Below the pieces are notes generated by a model. That model was not told the DNA's origin. It ran no database searches and saw only the letters and a program-made list of their open reading frames with translations. 35,286 nt of DNA from Alphaproteobacteria bacterium (GTDB lineage Bacteria > Pseudomonadota > Alphaproteobacteria > CAAGCB01 > CAG-977): the NCBI GenBank assembly GCA_021639925.1, contig JAJXEL010000003.1, positions 1 to 35,286 of the forward strand. The letters are read 5' to 3'. Shown in pieces: positions 23,506-31,741 of the stretch. The position numbers and the translations under genes are program-made. Numbering within the stretch: the first letter of the stretch is position 1; each line of letters opens with the position of its first letter.

Positions 23506-24452
23506 AAATAATATCAATGTGCGTTGCCGCAATAGCCGTTTTTTTTGTTTTTTCCGCTCCGGCTTCGTCGGCGCCGGCGGCTGCTAAAAAAAGTCCGTAT
23601 CCGACCAATACCTGCGGCGCAGAAAGCGTCGGCATGCCGTTCAGGATTGTCGGATTTAAAAATTATCCGCCTTTTTCCTGGTCTGAAATGGACGAACAGT
23701 ATTATAAGGACACCGGTTATAAACGTTATGCATATCATGGCTTTATTTTGGATCCTTTGAAACAGTCGCTGAATGATATTCATATCGTGCGGATTCAGGA
23801 CATCGCTTTTGATGATTTTAATGATGCGCTGAAAGCAATGCTGCACGGCAAAGCCGATTTGCTGTTTACCGGTTATTACGTTGACGAGGGAAAATCAGGT
23901 CTGGATTATATTTATCCGGCTTATTTCGGTAATCCGTTTATTGTGTTGTCCCGCAAATCGAAAAAAATTGATGTGGAAGACATTTCTGAATTAAAAGGCA
24001 TGAAAGGCGTTGTCCGGCGTGAAGAAGAAGTTGAATCGCTGATCCGGGGATTATTGCCGACCGATACAAAGCTGGAAGTTGTGGACGGTCCCGAAGCCGC
24101 TTTTCGTATGTTGTTGTCCGGCAATGCCGATTTTATGATCACCAGCCCTTATGCGGCCGATGCGGAAGCCAAACGGTTTAAAATTAAAGACCGCCTGCAT
24201 TTCGGCAGCAAAATATTGCGTCATATCAAATACTTTATGGCTTTTTCAAAGATGTCTATCTGCCGCCCGTATAAGGATATCTTTGCCCAGAAATTTAATG
24301 AGCGCTTTAAAAACAAAGCGGAAATTGAAAAACTGATTCATAAATACATTGATATCTGGGTCGAACAGCATGCCGATGAACCGCCGCTGGAATATACGCC
24401 GGCCGCTGACGAACAACCGGCGCCCGCCGCGGCGGCCCGGCCGCAAGGTTAA
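23502..24452 (+). CDS. Exported solute-binding protein, SBP_bac_3-like
   Basis: This 316-residue protein has a signal peptide (about 1-23, ending SSA) and a type II periplasmic binding fold of the amino-acid-binding kind. Visible features are FRIVGFKNYPPFSW (ligand-binding opening), YHGFILDPL, ALKAMLHGKADLLFTGYY near 107-124, and GPEAAFRMLLSGNADFMITSPY in lobe 2. The arginine and aspartate that usually hold the amino-acid alpha groups are not clearly placed, so the ligand is uncertain. A Pro/Ala-rich tail ends the protein. No ABC permease, ATPase or sensor kinase is adjacent. The gene is coupled to the hypothetical gene upstream and followed by a strong terminator. Confidence 0.78.
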   Translation: MKIISMCVAAIAVFFVFSAPASSAPAAAKKSPYPTNTCGAESVGMPFRIVGFKNYPPFSWSEMDEQYYKDTGYKRYAYHGFILDPLKQSLNDIHIVRIQDIAFDDFNDALKAMLHGKADLLFTGYYVDEGKSGLDYIYPAYFGNPFIVLSRKSKKIDVEDISELKGMKGVVRREEEVESLIRGLLPTDTKLEVVDGPEAAFRMLLSGNADFMITSPYAADAEAKRFKIKDRLHFGSKILRHIKYFMAFSKMSICRPYKDIFAQKFNERFKNKAEIEKLIHKYIDIWVEQHADEPPLEYTPAADEQPAPAAAARPQG

Positions 24453-24470
24453 AGAAAACGGACTTTTGGT

Positions 24471-24508
24471 AAAAAAACAGGCCGCGAATGAACGCGGCCT
24501 GTTTAATT
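24471..24508. terminator. Bidirectional intrinsic terminator
   Basis: A perfect 12 bp stem, AAACAGGCCGCG (24475-24486) with CGCGGCCTGTTT (24493-24504), has a 6-base loop. An A-run lies on one side and a T-rich end on the other. It lies between the convergent solute-binding-protein and deaminase genes and can end both transcripts. Confidence 0.92.
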
Positions 24509-24521
24509 AAGCGCGGCTGTA

Positions 24522-25793
24522 TTACCGGCCGGTTGTTTTTTGCGCCAGCAGAGCGAAACGGGAAGCTTTCATTGTCTTCATCGTTTTTGCGCGCCGCTTT
24601 TGAATTTCAAGCTTTTTTGCGACTTTTTCGCTTTCGTAAACGCGGGTTTCCAACCGTTTTTTCAGATAAGGGCTTTTCGCGTTATCCGCCAGTTCTTTCA
24701 TTTCCCGGCGGTCTTCCGCCGTCATTTTTTTATAGATGTTTTCTTTTACCTGTTTGCGCGTTTTGACGTCGGCGAATGAATTTTCAACCGCGCATAAGGT
24801 AATGTCCAGCATTTCAGCCTTTGTGAAGCCGAATTTTTCAGCGCTGATCCGGTGTTCTTTGCCCGTATGCGTGCCGAAAATTCCCGCGTCGTCCGGATTC
24901 AGGGAAATGCGCACGCCCGCGTCGTACAGCTTTCGCGCGGGGTGATTGGCCAGATCGCCCTTTAAATCGGTAACCAGAATACGATTGGACGTCGGGCAGA
25001 CTTCCACCATAACATTTTTTTCTGCCAAATCCTTCATTACTGCCGGATCCTGCGGTGCCGAAACGCCGTGCCCGATCCGCGACGCCCCCAGACGGACGGC
25101 GTCCCTGATACTGTCGGGGCCGCAGATTTCGCCGGCATGCAGAGCCAGCTTTAATCCTGCGGATTTTGCAATGGACAAAGCTTCGGCAAAATCATCGAAT
25201 TTTCCGGCGCGTTCGTTACCGGCAATTCCGAATCCGGTGACCAAAGGATGCGGGTTGTCACGGATAAATTCTGCCACCTGTCTGACGTTTTCCGCCCCCA
25301 GGTTGCGCACGCCCGTCGCGATAAAACGCGTTTCCAGGCCGGTTTCTTCTTTTACTTCATCGGCTGCTTTGGTAATCGCTTCCATCATGGCGTGATAACG
25401 CGGGGCGGACAATTCGCTTTTGCCCGTTTCGGGATTGACTTCCACGGCCATATGGGCCGGGGATAAAATCAATTCGGCATAAACGCCGCCTTCCGCCGCG
25501 TTTTTACCGAGGTAATCTTTGGTTACGTCATAATAATCCTGCGGCGTGCGCATCATATCGGCGACGTTGTCGTATGTGCTGATAAACGCCCAGAAATCGC
25601 TTTCGTCATAGGCGTAGCGGCCGTTGGGAAAATCATTTTTATCATATTGTCCTTCAGCCATGACAAAGTTGTCCGGCAGCGTGATGTGATGACGCTGGGC
25701 CAGTTTTGCCGCCATTTCGGGCGTAACGGTTCCTTCTATATGTTCATGCAGTGTCGCTTTGGGCAAAGACGCCGTATTAAATTCTTTTGTCAT
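24522..25793 (-). CDS. add: Adenosine deaminase family protein
   Basis: This 423-residue cytoplasmic zinc hydrolase deaminates adenosine, or possibly a related purine, in purine salvage. Zinc-binding and catalytic motifs are LHEHIEG (His16, His18), LALHAGE (His and Glu), RIGHGVS, EVCPTSNRIL and SLNPDDAGIFGT. The last differs from the common TDDP: Ala follows the two Asp where Pro is usual, while both Asp are kept. The protein is longer than the ~330 residues typical of Add because of an extended N-terminal lobe and a basic ~60-residue C-terminal tail. The ribosome site AGAAGGTG precedes the ATG. Confidence 0.88.
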   Translation of the reverse strand: MTKEFNTASLPKATLHEHIEGTVTPEMAAKLAQRHHITLPDNFVMAEGQYDKNDFPNGRYAYDESDFWAFISTYDNVADMMRTPQDYYDVTKDYLGKNAAEGGVYAELILSPAHMAVEVNPETGKSELSAPRYHAMMEAITKAADEVKEETGLETRFIATGVRNLGAENVRQVAEFIRDNPHPLVTGFGIAGNERAGKFDDFAEALSIAKSAGLKLALHAGEICGPDSIRDAVRLGASRIGHGVSAPQDPAVMKDLAEKNVMVEVCPTSNRILVTDLKGDLANHPARKLYDAGVRISLNPDDAGIFGTHTGKEHRISAEKFGFTKAEMLDITLCAVENSFADVKTRKQVKENIYKKMTAEDRREMKELADNAKSPYLKKRLETRVYESEKVAKKLEIQKRRAKTMKTMKASRFALLAQKTTGR

Positions 25794-25864
25794 AGTTCAC
25801 CTTCTTGGGGCATTCCGGCCCTCTGTTTCTTTATTTCTTACACTTCCTCTATTTTTCATGATTC

Positions 25865-25893
25865 AGGATAACGGAGTTTTGAGCAGATGTCAA
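25865..25893 (-). promoter_or_regulatory. Strong sigma70-type promoter for add
   Basis: On the minus strand a consensus -35 TTGACA (25893-25888), a 17-base spacer and TATCCT (25870-25865) give a start near 25858 and a leader of about 65 bases. Confidence 0.7.
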
Positions 25894-26000
25894 TAATTTG
25901 TCTAATTTGTCCATGAAAAAATTATTAACAGTTTGTTTAGAAATAAATTTTCACGGGCGGGCATATTTTTATTTTCTGAAAAAGCGGCTGAAACTCTTTC

Positions 26001-26029
26001 TTGCGCTTTTTTTTGTGTCCCTGTAATAT
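26001..26029 (+). promoter_or_regulatory. Sigma70-type promoter for the lipoprotein-hom-recJ operon
   Basis: TTGCGC (26001-26006), a 17-base spacer and TAATAT (26024-26029) lie upstream of the lipoprotein gene. The ribosome site GAGGGGG follows at 26057-26063. Confidence 0.6.
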
Positions 26030-26068
26030 CCTATGACAAGATATATTTGTTTTTTCGAGGGGGAAAAT

Positions 26069-26863
26069 ATGACGGCTTCTTCAGCGTTTATCCGGGGCGG
26101 CGCGGCGGTTCTGCTGGCGTTTCTGGGCGCTTGTTCTTCTGTCAGCGAAGAAGAAATTTACGGCTACGAAGAAAGTTTTATAATACCGCAGCCCGATATG
26201 GTTCCCGTAACGCCCGACGATAAACCGGGGCGTACGGTTGACGAAATGCTGGATTTAAAGCAGTCTGTAACGGTTAAAAAAGCCGTTTACAAGGAACCGG
26301 CCGAATCGGATCAGATGTACGAACACGCCGGACGTTTCGGGTCAAAGGAAAAAATAGCTCTGCGCAAGGGGTTGAATGCGCCCGATTCGGGAATTGTTTA
26401 CAGCTCCGGCAAACGCCGCGGCGCAGAAGTCGTCCGCCCGCTGGAATTAAAAGAACAGGAAAAAGATCCGCTGCTGGCCGTATCCGAAGAAGAAATGCTG
26501 GCCGAAATCATTGCTCCTAAAACGGAAGAAGTTGAAATGATCGAAGTTGTTTCTTCTGCCGGGGCAAAAGAAGAAACACCCCCCGCGCGGGAAGATATTC
26601 CGGCCGAACCCGCAGAACCCGCCGCGCCGGCGGTTATGCCGCTGATCGCGCTGCAGCCGCCTTTAGAAAAAACAGAGCCGGTATCGACGGCCGTAACGCT
26701 GAAAGCGCCGGAAACGCAGGAAAAAATGCCGCGGCTGTTTGTTCCCGAACCTTTGGTGCCTCCGGAACCGGCTGTTCGGCTGACTCCGCCCGGCGCCGGA
26801 AACGAAATTGTTTTAACGCCGCCGGCCGGCGAAGCGTCGGTTGAAATCTTTTTGGAAGAATAG
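26069..26863 (+). CDS. Pro/Glu-rich lipoprotein of unknown function
   Basis: The start is the ATG at 26069, backed by GAGGGGG at 26057-26063. An upstream in-frame ATG at 26033 has no ribosome site and overlaps the promoter. The signal peptide ends in a lipobox (FLGAC, with Cys at about 22), so the product is a lipoprotein. The mature ~240 residues are acidic and largely disordered, with long runs of Pro, Ala and Glu (about 165-264) and a few structured-looking stretches near the N-terminus. No domain is recognised. It precedes hom by 7 bases and is probably co-transcribed, although a functional link is not obvious. Confidence 0.75.
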   Translation: MTASSAFIRGGAAVLLAFLGACSSVSEEEIYGYEESFIIPQPDMVPVTPDDKPGRTVDEMLDLKQSVTVKKAVYKEPAESDQMYEHAGRFGSKEKIALRKGLNAPDSGIVYSSGKRRGAEVVRPLELKEQEKDPLLAVSEEEMLAEIIAPKTEEVEMIEVVSSAGAKEETPPAREDIPAEPAEPAAPAVMPLIALQPPLEKTEPVSTAVTLKAPETQEKMPRLFVPEPLVPPEPAVRLTPPGAGNEIVLTPPAGEASVEIFLEE

Positions 26864-26870
26864 GTGAAAC

Positions 26871-28166
26871 ATGTCGGAAGTATTTAAAGTTGCCGTTGCC
26901 GGACTGGGAACCGTCGGCGGCGGTGTTGTCAGATTGCTGCGGGAACAACAAGACGTTTTGTTAAAACGCTGCGGCCGTCTGATTGAATTGACGGCGGTTG
27001 CCGATTTGAATCCTGACCGCGCCGCGGAATTAAATCTGTCCGCTTCGGTCGCTTTTTATCAAGACGCGCGCGAAATGGCCGAAAAAACGGACGCGGACGT
27101 TATTATTGAATTGATCGGCGGCGCGGACGGTATTGCGTACGAGCTGTGTTTGTCGGCTTTGAACCGGGACAAAAGCTTTATAACGGCGAACAAAGCGATG
27201 ATCGCGCACCATGGCAACGAACTGGCGCGTCTGGCGGAAGAACACGGCGTTTTTTTCGGTTATGAGGCTGCCGTCGCCGGCGGAATCCCGATTATCAAAG
27301 CGCTGCGCGAAGGGCTGGTCGGCAACAGGATTTCCGAAGTTTACGGGATTTTAAACGGCACGTGCAATTATATTTTGACAATGATGCGCGAAACGGGCCG
27401 GCCGTTCGGCGACGTGCTGGCGGACGCGCAGAAACTGGGATATGCCGAAGCGGATCCGAGCTTTGACATCGACGGGATTGATACGGCTCATAAAACGTGC
27501 ATACTGGGGGCTTTGGCTTTCGGCATGCCGATTGATTTGCAGGCGTTAAGCGTTGAAGGAATCCGCTTTATTACGGACGCGGATATCGCGTTTGCCGAAG
27601 AACTGGGCTTCAGAATCAAGCTTTTGGGGGTCGGCCGGCGTTATGACAACGGCGTTTCTTTAAACGTTTATCCGTGCATGATTCCGCAAACGGCGGAAAT
27701 AGCTCATGTCGACGGCGTATTTAACGCGGTGATTACCGAAGGCGATTTCGTCGGCCATTCAATGTTTGTCGGGCGCGGCGCGGGGGAACGTCCCACGGCT
27801 TCGGCCGTTGTCGCCGATATCGCGGACGCGGCGATGCGGCGCGGTCTGCCGTTGCTGACCGTGGCGAACAAAGAAATCAAACCGGAACCGGTCGTTTCTC
27901 TGGCGCGGCGCGAAGGGGAATATTATGTCCGTTTCGAAGTCCGGGATCAGCCCGGCGTCGTCGCGGATATCGCACGGATTTTGGGCAACGAAAACGTTTC
28001 GATCGCTTCGATGATTCAACGCGGCCGGGCGCAGGGCGGAACCGTGCCGTTGATTATGACGTTTCATAAATCGAAAGAAAGCGCGGTGACGGCGGCGCTG
28101 GCTGAAATAGAGCGGCTGGACTGCGTTTTGGATAAGCCTTGCATGATCAGGATTGAACGGTTGTAA
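26871..28166 (+). CDS. hom: Homoserine dehydrogenase
   Basis: This 431-residue enzyme reduces aspartate semialdehyde to homoserine for threonine and methionine synthesis. The Rossmann signature GLGTVGGGVV is at 11-20. The substrate and catalytic region includes FITANKAMIAHHG, YEAAVAGGIPIIKALREGL and GILNGTCNYILTMM. A C-terminal ACT domain (about 350-425: YYVRFEVRDQPGVVADIARIL, SIASMIQRG) indicates feedback control by threonine. It is a stand-alone form without fused aspartokinase. The order hom then recJ (often with glpX between) is common in Alphaproteobacteria and supports the placement. Confidence 0.96.
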   Translation: MSEVFKVAVAGLGTVGGGVVRLLREQQDVLLKRCGRLIELTAVADLNPDRAAELNLSASVAFYQDAREMAEKTDADVIIELIGGADGIAYELCLSALNRDKSFITANKAMIAHHGNELARLAEEHGVFFGYEAAVAGGIPIIKALREGLVGNRISEVYGILNGTCNYILTMMRETGRPFGDVLADAQKLGYAEADPSFDIDGIDTAHKTCILGALAFGMPIDLQALSVEGIRFITDADIAFAEELGFRIKLLGVGRRYDNGVSLNVYPCMIPQTAEIAHVDGVFNAVITEGDFVGHSMFVGRGAGERPTASAVVADIADAAMRRGLPLLTVANKEIKPEPVVSLARREGEYYVRFEVRDQPGVVADIARILGNENVSIASMIQRGRAQGGTVPLIMTFHKSKESAVTAALAEIERLDCVLDKPCMIRIERL

Positions 28167-28167
28167 G

Positions 28168-29943
28168 ATGGAACGAAATGCGGTTTTAGGGGTTGAAAGT
28201 TCTTTAACGTCACAGTTTTGGGCGGCGCGCGAAGCCGTGCCGGAAACGGTTGAAGCCATTGCGCGCGCGGCAAACGTGCCCGAAGTCGTCGCGCGTCTGC
28301 TGGCCGTGCGCCATGTCGCGCCGGAAAACGTGTCGTTTTTTCTGGCTCCGTCTTTCAGGAATCATTTGCCGGACCCGTATATTCTGCGCGATATGGAAAA
28401 GGCCGCCGAACGTATTGCCAAAGCCGTTATAAACGGCGAAAAGATCGGCGTTTTCGGGGATTATGACGTTGACGGCGCCACGTCCAGCGCCGTTATGGTT
28501 CAGTTTTTAAAAATGTTGGGCGCCGACGTTGTCGCGCGTATTCCCGAACGCGAAGAAGGATACGGCCCAAGCGACAAAGCCATGCGTGAATTCATTGACG
28601 CCGGCGTTTCACTGGCCATAACCGTTGACTGCGGCACGACGGCTTTTGAACCGCTGGGGTTTTTAACGAAACAGGGCAGGGACGTTATTGTTATTGATCA
28701 TCATGAACCTGACGTGACTTTGCCTGACGTTTATGCCGTCGTTAATCCGAAACGGCTGGACGAACCCGCGGACAATCCCTGCCGCCAAATGGCTGCCGTC
28801 GGCGTTGTTTTCATGACGATTGTCGCCGTCAACCGGCTGTTGCGCGAAAAGGGTTTTTATACGGGCAGAACCGAACCGAATTTAATGCAGTTTCTGGATC
28901 TGGTCGCGCTGGGAACCGTGTGCGATGTTGTCGCTTTGCGGGGATTAAACCGGCTGTTTGTCAAATCGGGGCTGAATGCGATGGCTCAGCGGAAAAACAA
29001 AGGGCTGTGCGTTCTCAGCGATCTGGCGAACATCAAGGAAAAACCGTCGGCGTATCATCTGGGGTTTGTTATCGGGCCGCGGTTAAACGCGTGCGGAAGA
29101 ATCGGCGACGCTTCTTTGGGAATGAAGCTGCTATGTGCCGCCGATGAAAACGAAGCGGCGGAAATAGCCAAGCGTCTGGACGAACTGAACACGATCCGCC
29201 GCCAGATGTGCGAAGAAATTTATAAACAGGCCATTGCGCAGATCGAACGTGCGCAAACTCAGGACAATATCGCTTTTGTTTACGGCAAAGACTGGCATGC
29301 CGGCGTTGTCGGCATTATTGCCGGCCGGCTGAAAGAACGCTATAATATGCCGTCTTTGGTGATGTCGCAGGAAGGCGACGAACTGCGCGGTTCGGGCCGT
29401 TCGGTCGCCGGCGCCGATCTGGGCGCGGCCGTTTTGGCGGCAAAGGAAAAAGGCATTTTGACAACGGGCGGCGGCCATGCCATGGCGGCGGGATTTTCGT
29501 TAAAGACGGAAAAGGCCGATGAATTTAAAAGCTTTTTGATTGATTATTTTGAAACGCATAAACAAGGACCGGAACACCCGGCCGATTACCCGATTGATTC
29601 CGTCGTTGATATCGGCGCTGTTTCGGGCCGGCTGCTGGAAACGTTAAACGCCATGGAACCGTTCGGCGAAGGCAACCCCGAACCGCGCTTTGCCATTCCC
29701 GACGTCGCCGTTTCTTCCGTGCGCGTCGTGGGGGCGGGGCATGTATCCTGTTCGTTTGTCGGTCGCAACGGAAAAAACCGGCTGCGCGCGATTGCGTTTC
29801 GCGCGGCGGATTCGATTATCGGGTGTTCTTTGCTGAACCATAAAGGGGCTTTGTTCCATGCCGCAGGCTATATTCGTCCCGATACTTTTCGCGGCGGGGA
29901 TAATGTCCAGTTCATTATTGAAGATCTGGCGGCGGCCGTATAA
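28168..29943 (+). CDS. recJ: Single-stranded-DNA exonuclease RecJ
   Basis: This ~591-residue 5'-3' ssDNA exonuclease acts in RecF-pathway recombination and mismatch repair. DHH-superfamily motifs are visible: GDYDVDGATSSAVM near 97-110, TVDCGTTAFEPL, VIDHHEPDV (the DHH motif), ALGTVCDVVAL and the DHHA1 motif GGHAMAAGFS near 437. GPRLNACGRIGDASLGMKLL is also typical. The start at 28168 follows the hom stop by one base. A potential start inside hom (28153) is less likely. The length is normal (about 570-600). Confidence 0.95.
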   Translation: MERNAVLGVESSLTSQFWAAREAVPETVEAIARAANVPEVVARLLAVRHVAPENVSFFLAPSFRNHLPDPYILRDMEKAAERIAKAVINGEKIGVFGDYDVDGATSSAVMVQFLKMLGADVVARIPEREEGYGPSDKAMREFIDAGVSLAITVDCGTTAFEPLGFLTKQGRDVIVIDHHEPDVTLPDVYAVVNPKRLDEPADNPCRQMAAVGVVFMTIVAVNRLLREKGFYTGRTEPNLMQFLDLVALGTVCDVVALRGLNRLFVKSGLNAMAQRKNKGLCVLSDLANIKEKPSAYHLGFVIGPRLNACGRIGDASLGMKLLCAADENEAAEIAKRLDELNTIRRQMCEEIYKQAIAQIERAQTQDNIAFVYGKDWHAGVVGIIAGRLKERYNMPSLVMSQEGDELRGSGRSVAGADLGAAVLAAKEKGILTTGGGHAMAAGFSLKTEKADEFKSFLIDYFETHKQGPEHPADYPIDSVVDIGAVSGRLLETLNAMEPFGEGNPEPRFAIPDVAVSSVRVVGAGHVSCSFVGRNGKNRLRAIAFRAADSIIGCSLLNHKGALFHAAGYIRPDTFRGGDNVQFIIEDLAAAV

Positions 29944-29976
29944 ACAGCTTTCCTTTACCGGAGTCCGGAGAAAATC

Positions 29977-31737
29977 ATGCGTCGTTTTATTTTCATCTGT
30001 CTGTGCATTGTTTTTGCCGTTTTAATGACGCGCCGGTTTTATCTGCGCGGTAATGTCCTCGAATCTTTAAAGAACGACCGCGGATCTGTTTTTCTTTACT
30101 TTCCCGATGCGGCCCGCAGTGCGGTAAAAGTTCTGTCGGCCGAAGGGATCGCGTTGGAAAAAAGGCTGCCGCACTGTCAGGCCGAAGATTCAAAATGCCT
30201 GCTGTTTACGATTAATACGGAACTGTTTTTTCAAAAGGCCGAAATCCGTATTCAGTCCGCTCAGACCGGTCCGGCGGAAATTGTGTTTATGGGGCCTTTG
30301 TCCGAAAAACTGAAACAGCGCCGGATAGAAGTCGATTTTAAAAATTTTTATTTGGACGGAACGCCCGTTTTTCATCATATAGAAACCGGTTGGCGACATT
30401 TCCCGGTTGTTTACGGATTTAATGTGGAAAAAGACAGACCCGTATCGATATCGTTTGAATACCGCAGGCATTTGCCGGCCGGCGAAAACATTGACTGGCT
30501 GTTGTTAATGACGATTGCCGTTGCCGCGGGATTGATCGCAGGACGGGCGGAACCGTTCTTTTTCGGTTTTGTCCGGCGGATTTATGCAAACGGCACGATA
30601 GGGCGGAAAATTTTTCTGACTTTGTTCTTTGTGATTTTGTGCGTACCGGGATTGCGCATTAATCATGAAGACAGATCCTTTTTGGAAAACAGAGGGTTAA
30701 GGCCGAAACCCAATTTGATCATGCGCGGTAAAAACGGCGAAAACGGATTGTTTTTGAAATACGGTCAATATTTTGATTTTTGGTTTAACGATCGTTTTTT
30801 CGGGCGGCTGGAAGCCCTTTCTTTTTATCATTTTTTGCAGAAACATCTGCGTTTTCGCCTGAAAACGCCGAAAGCTTTTGTCGGAAAAGACAAAGATATT
30901 TTTCAAACGCGGGATACGGAAATTTTCAATGCCGCCTATATTGCACGGTTGAAAAAATATTTTAACCGTTATGCCCGGAATTTGAAAAAAATGAGGCTTT
31001 GGGCGGAAAAAAACAATATTAAAATGTATCTGGTTATCGTTCCCGTCAAAGAAAGCGTTTTGTATGACCGGCTGGGCAAAGGCGTTCCCGGCGATACGCG
31101 GGAATATGACCGCTGGGTTAAAAAGCTGGCGCGTAAATCCGGCGTAAATATTATTTATCCGAAAGAAAAACTGATACAAAAAGCAAAAACGGCTGAAGAT
31201 CTGATATTTTTCAAACAGGATCATCATTATACCGAATACGGTTTTTTCTTTATTTACCGGGAGCTGATGAAACAAATAAAACGCGATTTTCCGGATATTC
31301 CCGTGTTGTCGGAAAAAGATTTTTCCGTTTCTTATGATGACCGCGTGCGCCACGGGTACGATTTGCGCGAATGGCAGAAATTATCCCATTTGTGTACAAC
31401 GCTGATGATTTTTAATCAGGAAGAATGTCACAGCTATGCCCGCCCGTACCGGTATTATCAGTATCGTCATGTGGAAAAAGTGCGGATAAAAAGAATAAAC
31501 GAAAAGATTACCCGTTATTTTAATCCGGACGGCAGATACGGTCTGTATATTCTGGGGACTTCCCATGTCAATCAGCTGGCTTCGATCATGCCGTTTGCTT
31601 TTAATCGCGCGGTCAAAGAAGTCGGAGAAGACAGAGATATAACGAAAAATAACGTTCTGCCTTTTAAACCGGATATTCTGGTGCTGGTTTTGCAGTCAAC
31701 GGTTTTTGATAAGCTGGACAGGTTATTTAAGGAATAA
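29977..31737 (+). CDS. AlgX/AlgJ-like polysaccharide O-acetylation protein
   Basis: This 586-residue membrane protein has TM1 at about 4-24, a beta-rich extracytoplasmic domain of ~135 residues, hydrophobic segments at about 165-190 and 205-222, and then a SGNH-like catalytic region. Family features include ENRGLRPKP near 231-239, KAFVGKDKDIFQT near 301-313, and the DHH pair of the DHHW motif at 415-417 (QDHHYTEYG). The nucleophile is Ser529 in LGTSHVNQL. Such proteins transfer acetyl groups, delivered by the partner MBOAT protein, onto secreted polysaccharides. The next gene is that MBOAT protein, four bases downstream. The N-terminal domain plus a second membrane anchor is not standard for AlgJ or AlgX. 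The polysaccharide is unknown. Confidence 0.8.
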   Translation: MRRFIFICLCIVFAVLMTRRFYLRGNVLESLKNDRGSVFLYFPDAARSAVKVLSAEGIALEKRLPHCQAEDSKCLLFTINTELFFQKAEIRIQSAQTGPAEIVFMGPLSEKLKQRRIEVDFKNFYLDGTPVFHHIETGWRHFPVVYGFNVEKDRPVSISFEYRRHLPAGENIDWLLLMTIAVAAGLIAGRAEPFFFGFVRRIYANGTIGRKIFLTLFFVILCVPGLRINHEDRSFLENRGLRPKPNLIMRGKNGENGLFLKYGQYFDFWFNDRFFGRLEALSFYHFLQKHLRFRLKTPKAFVGKDKDIFQTRDTEIFNAAYIARLKKYFNRYARNLKKMRLWAEKNNIKMYLVIVPVKESVLYDRLGKGVPGDTREYDRWVKKLARKSGVNIIYPKEKLIQKAKTAEDLIFFKQDHHYTEYGFFFIYRELMKQIKRDFPDIPVLSEKDFSVSYDDRVRHGYDLREWQKLSHLCTTLMIFNQEECHSYARPYRYYQYRHVEKVRIKRINEKITRYFNPDGRYGLYILGTSHVNQLASIMPFAFNRAVKEVGEDRDITKNNVLPFKPDILVLVLQSTVFDKLDRLFKE

Positions 31738-31741
31738 AAAA

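Noticed and set aside
9860..24452. Genomic island or mobile element carrying the secretion operon
   Set aside because: There is no integrase, transposase, tRNA, relaxase or flanking direct repeat, and base composition and codon style look like the neighbours.
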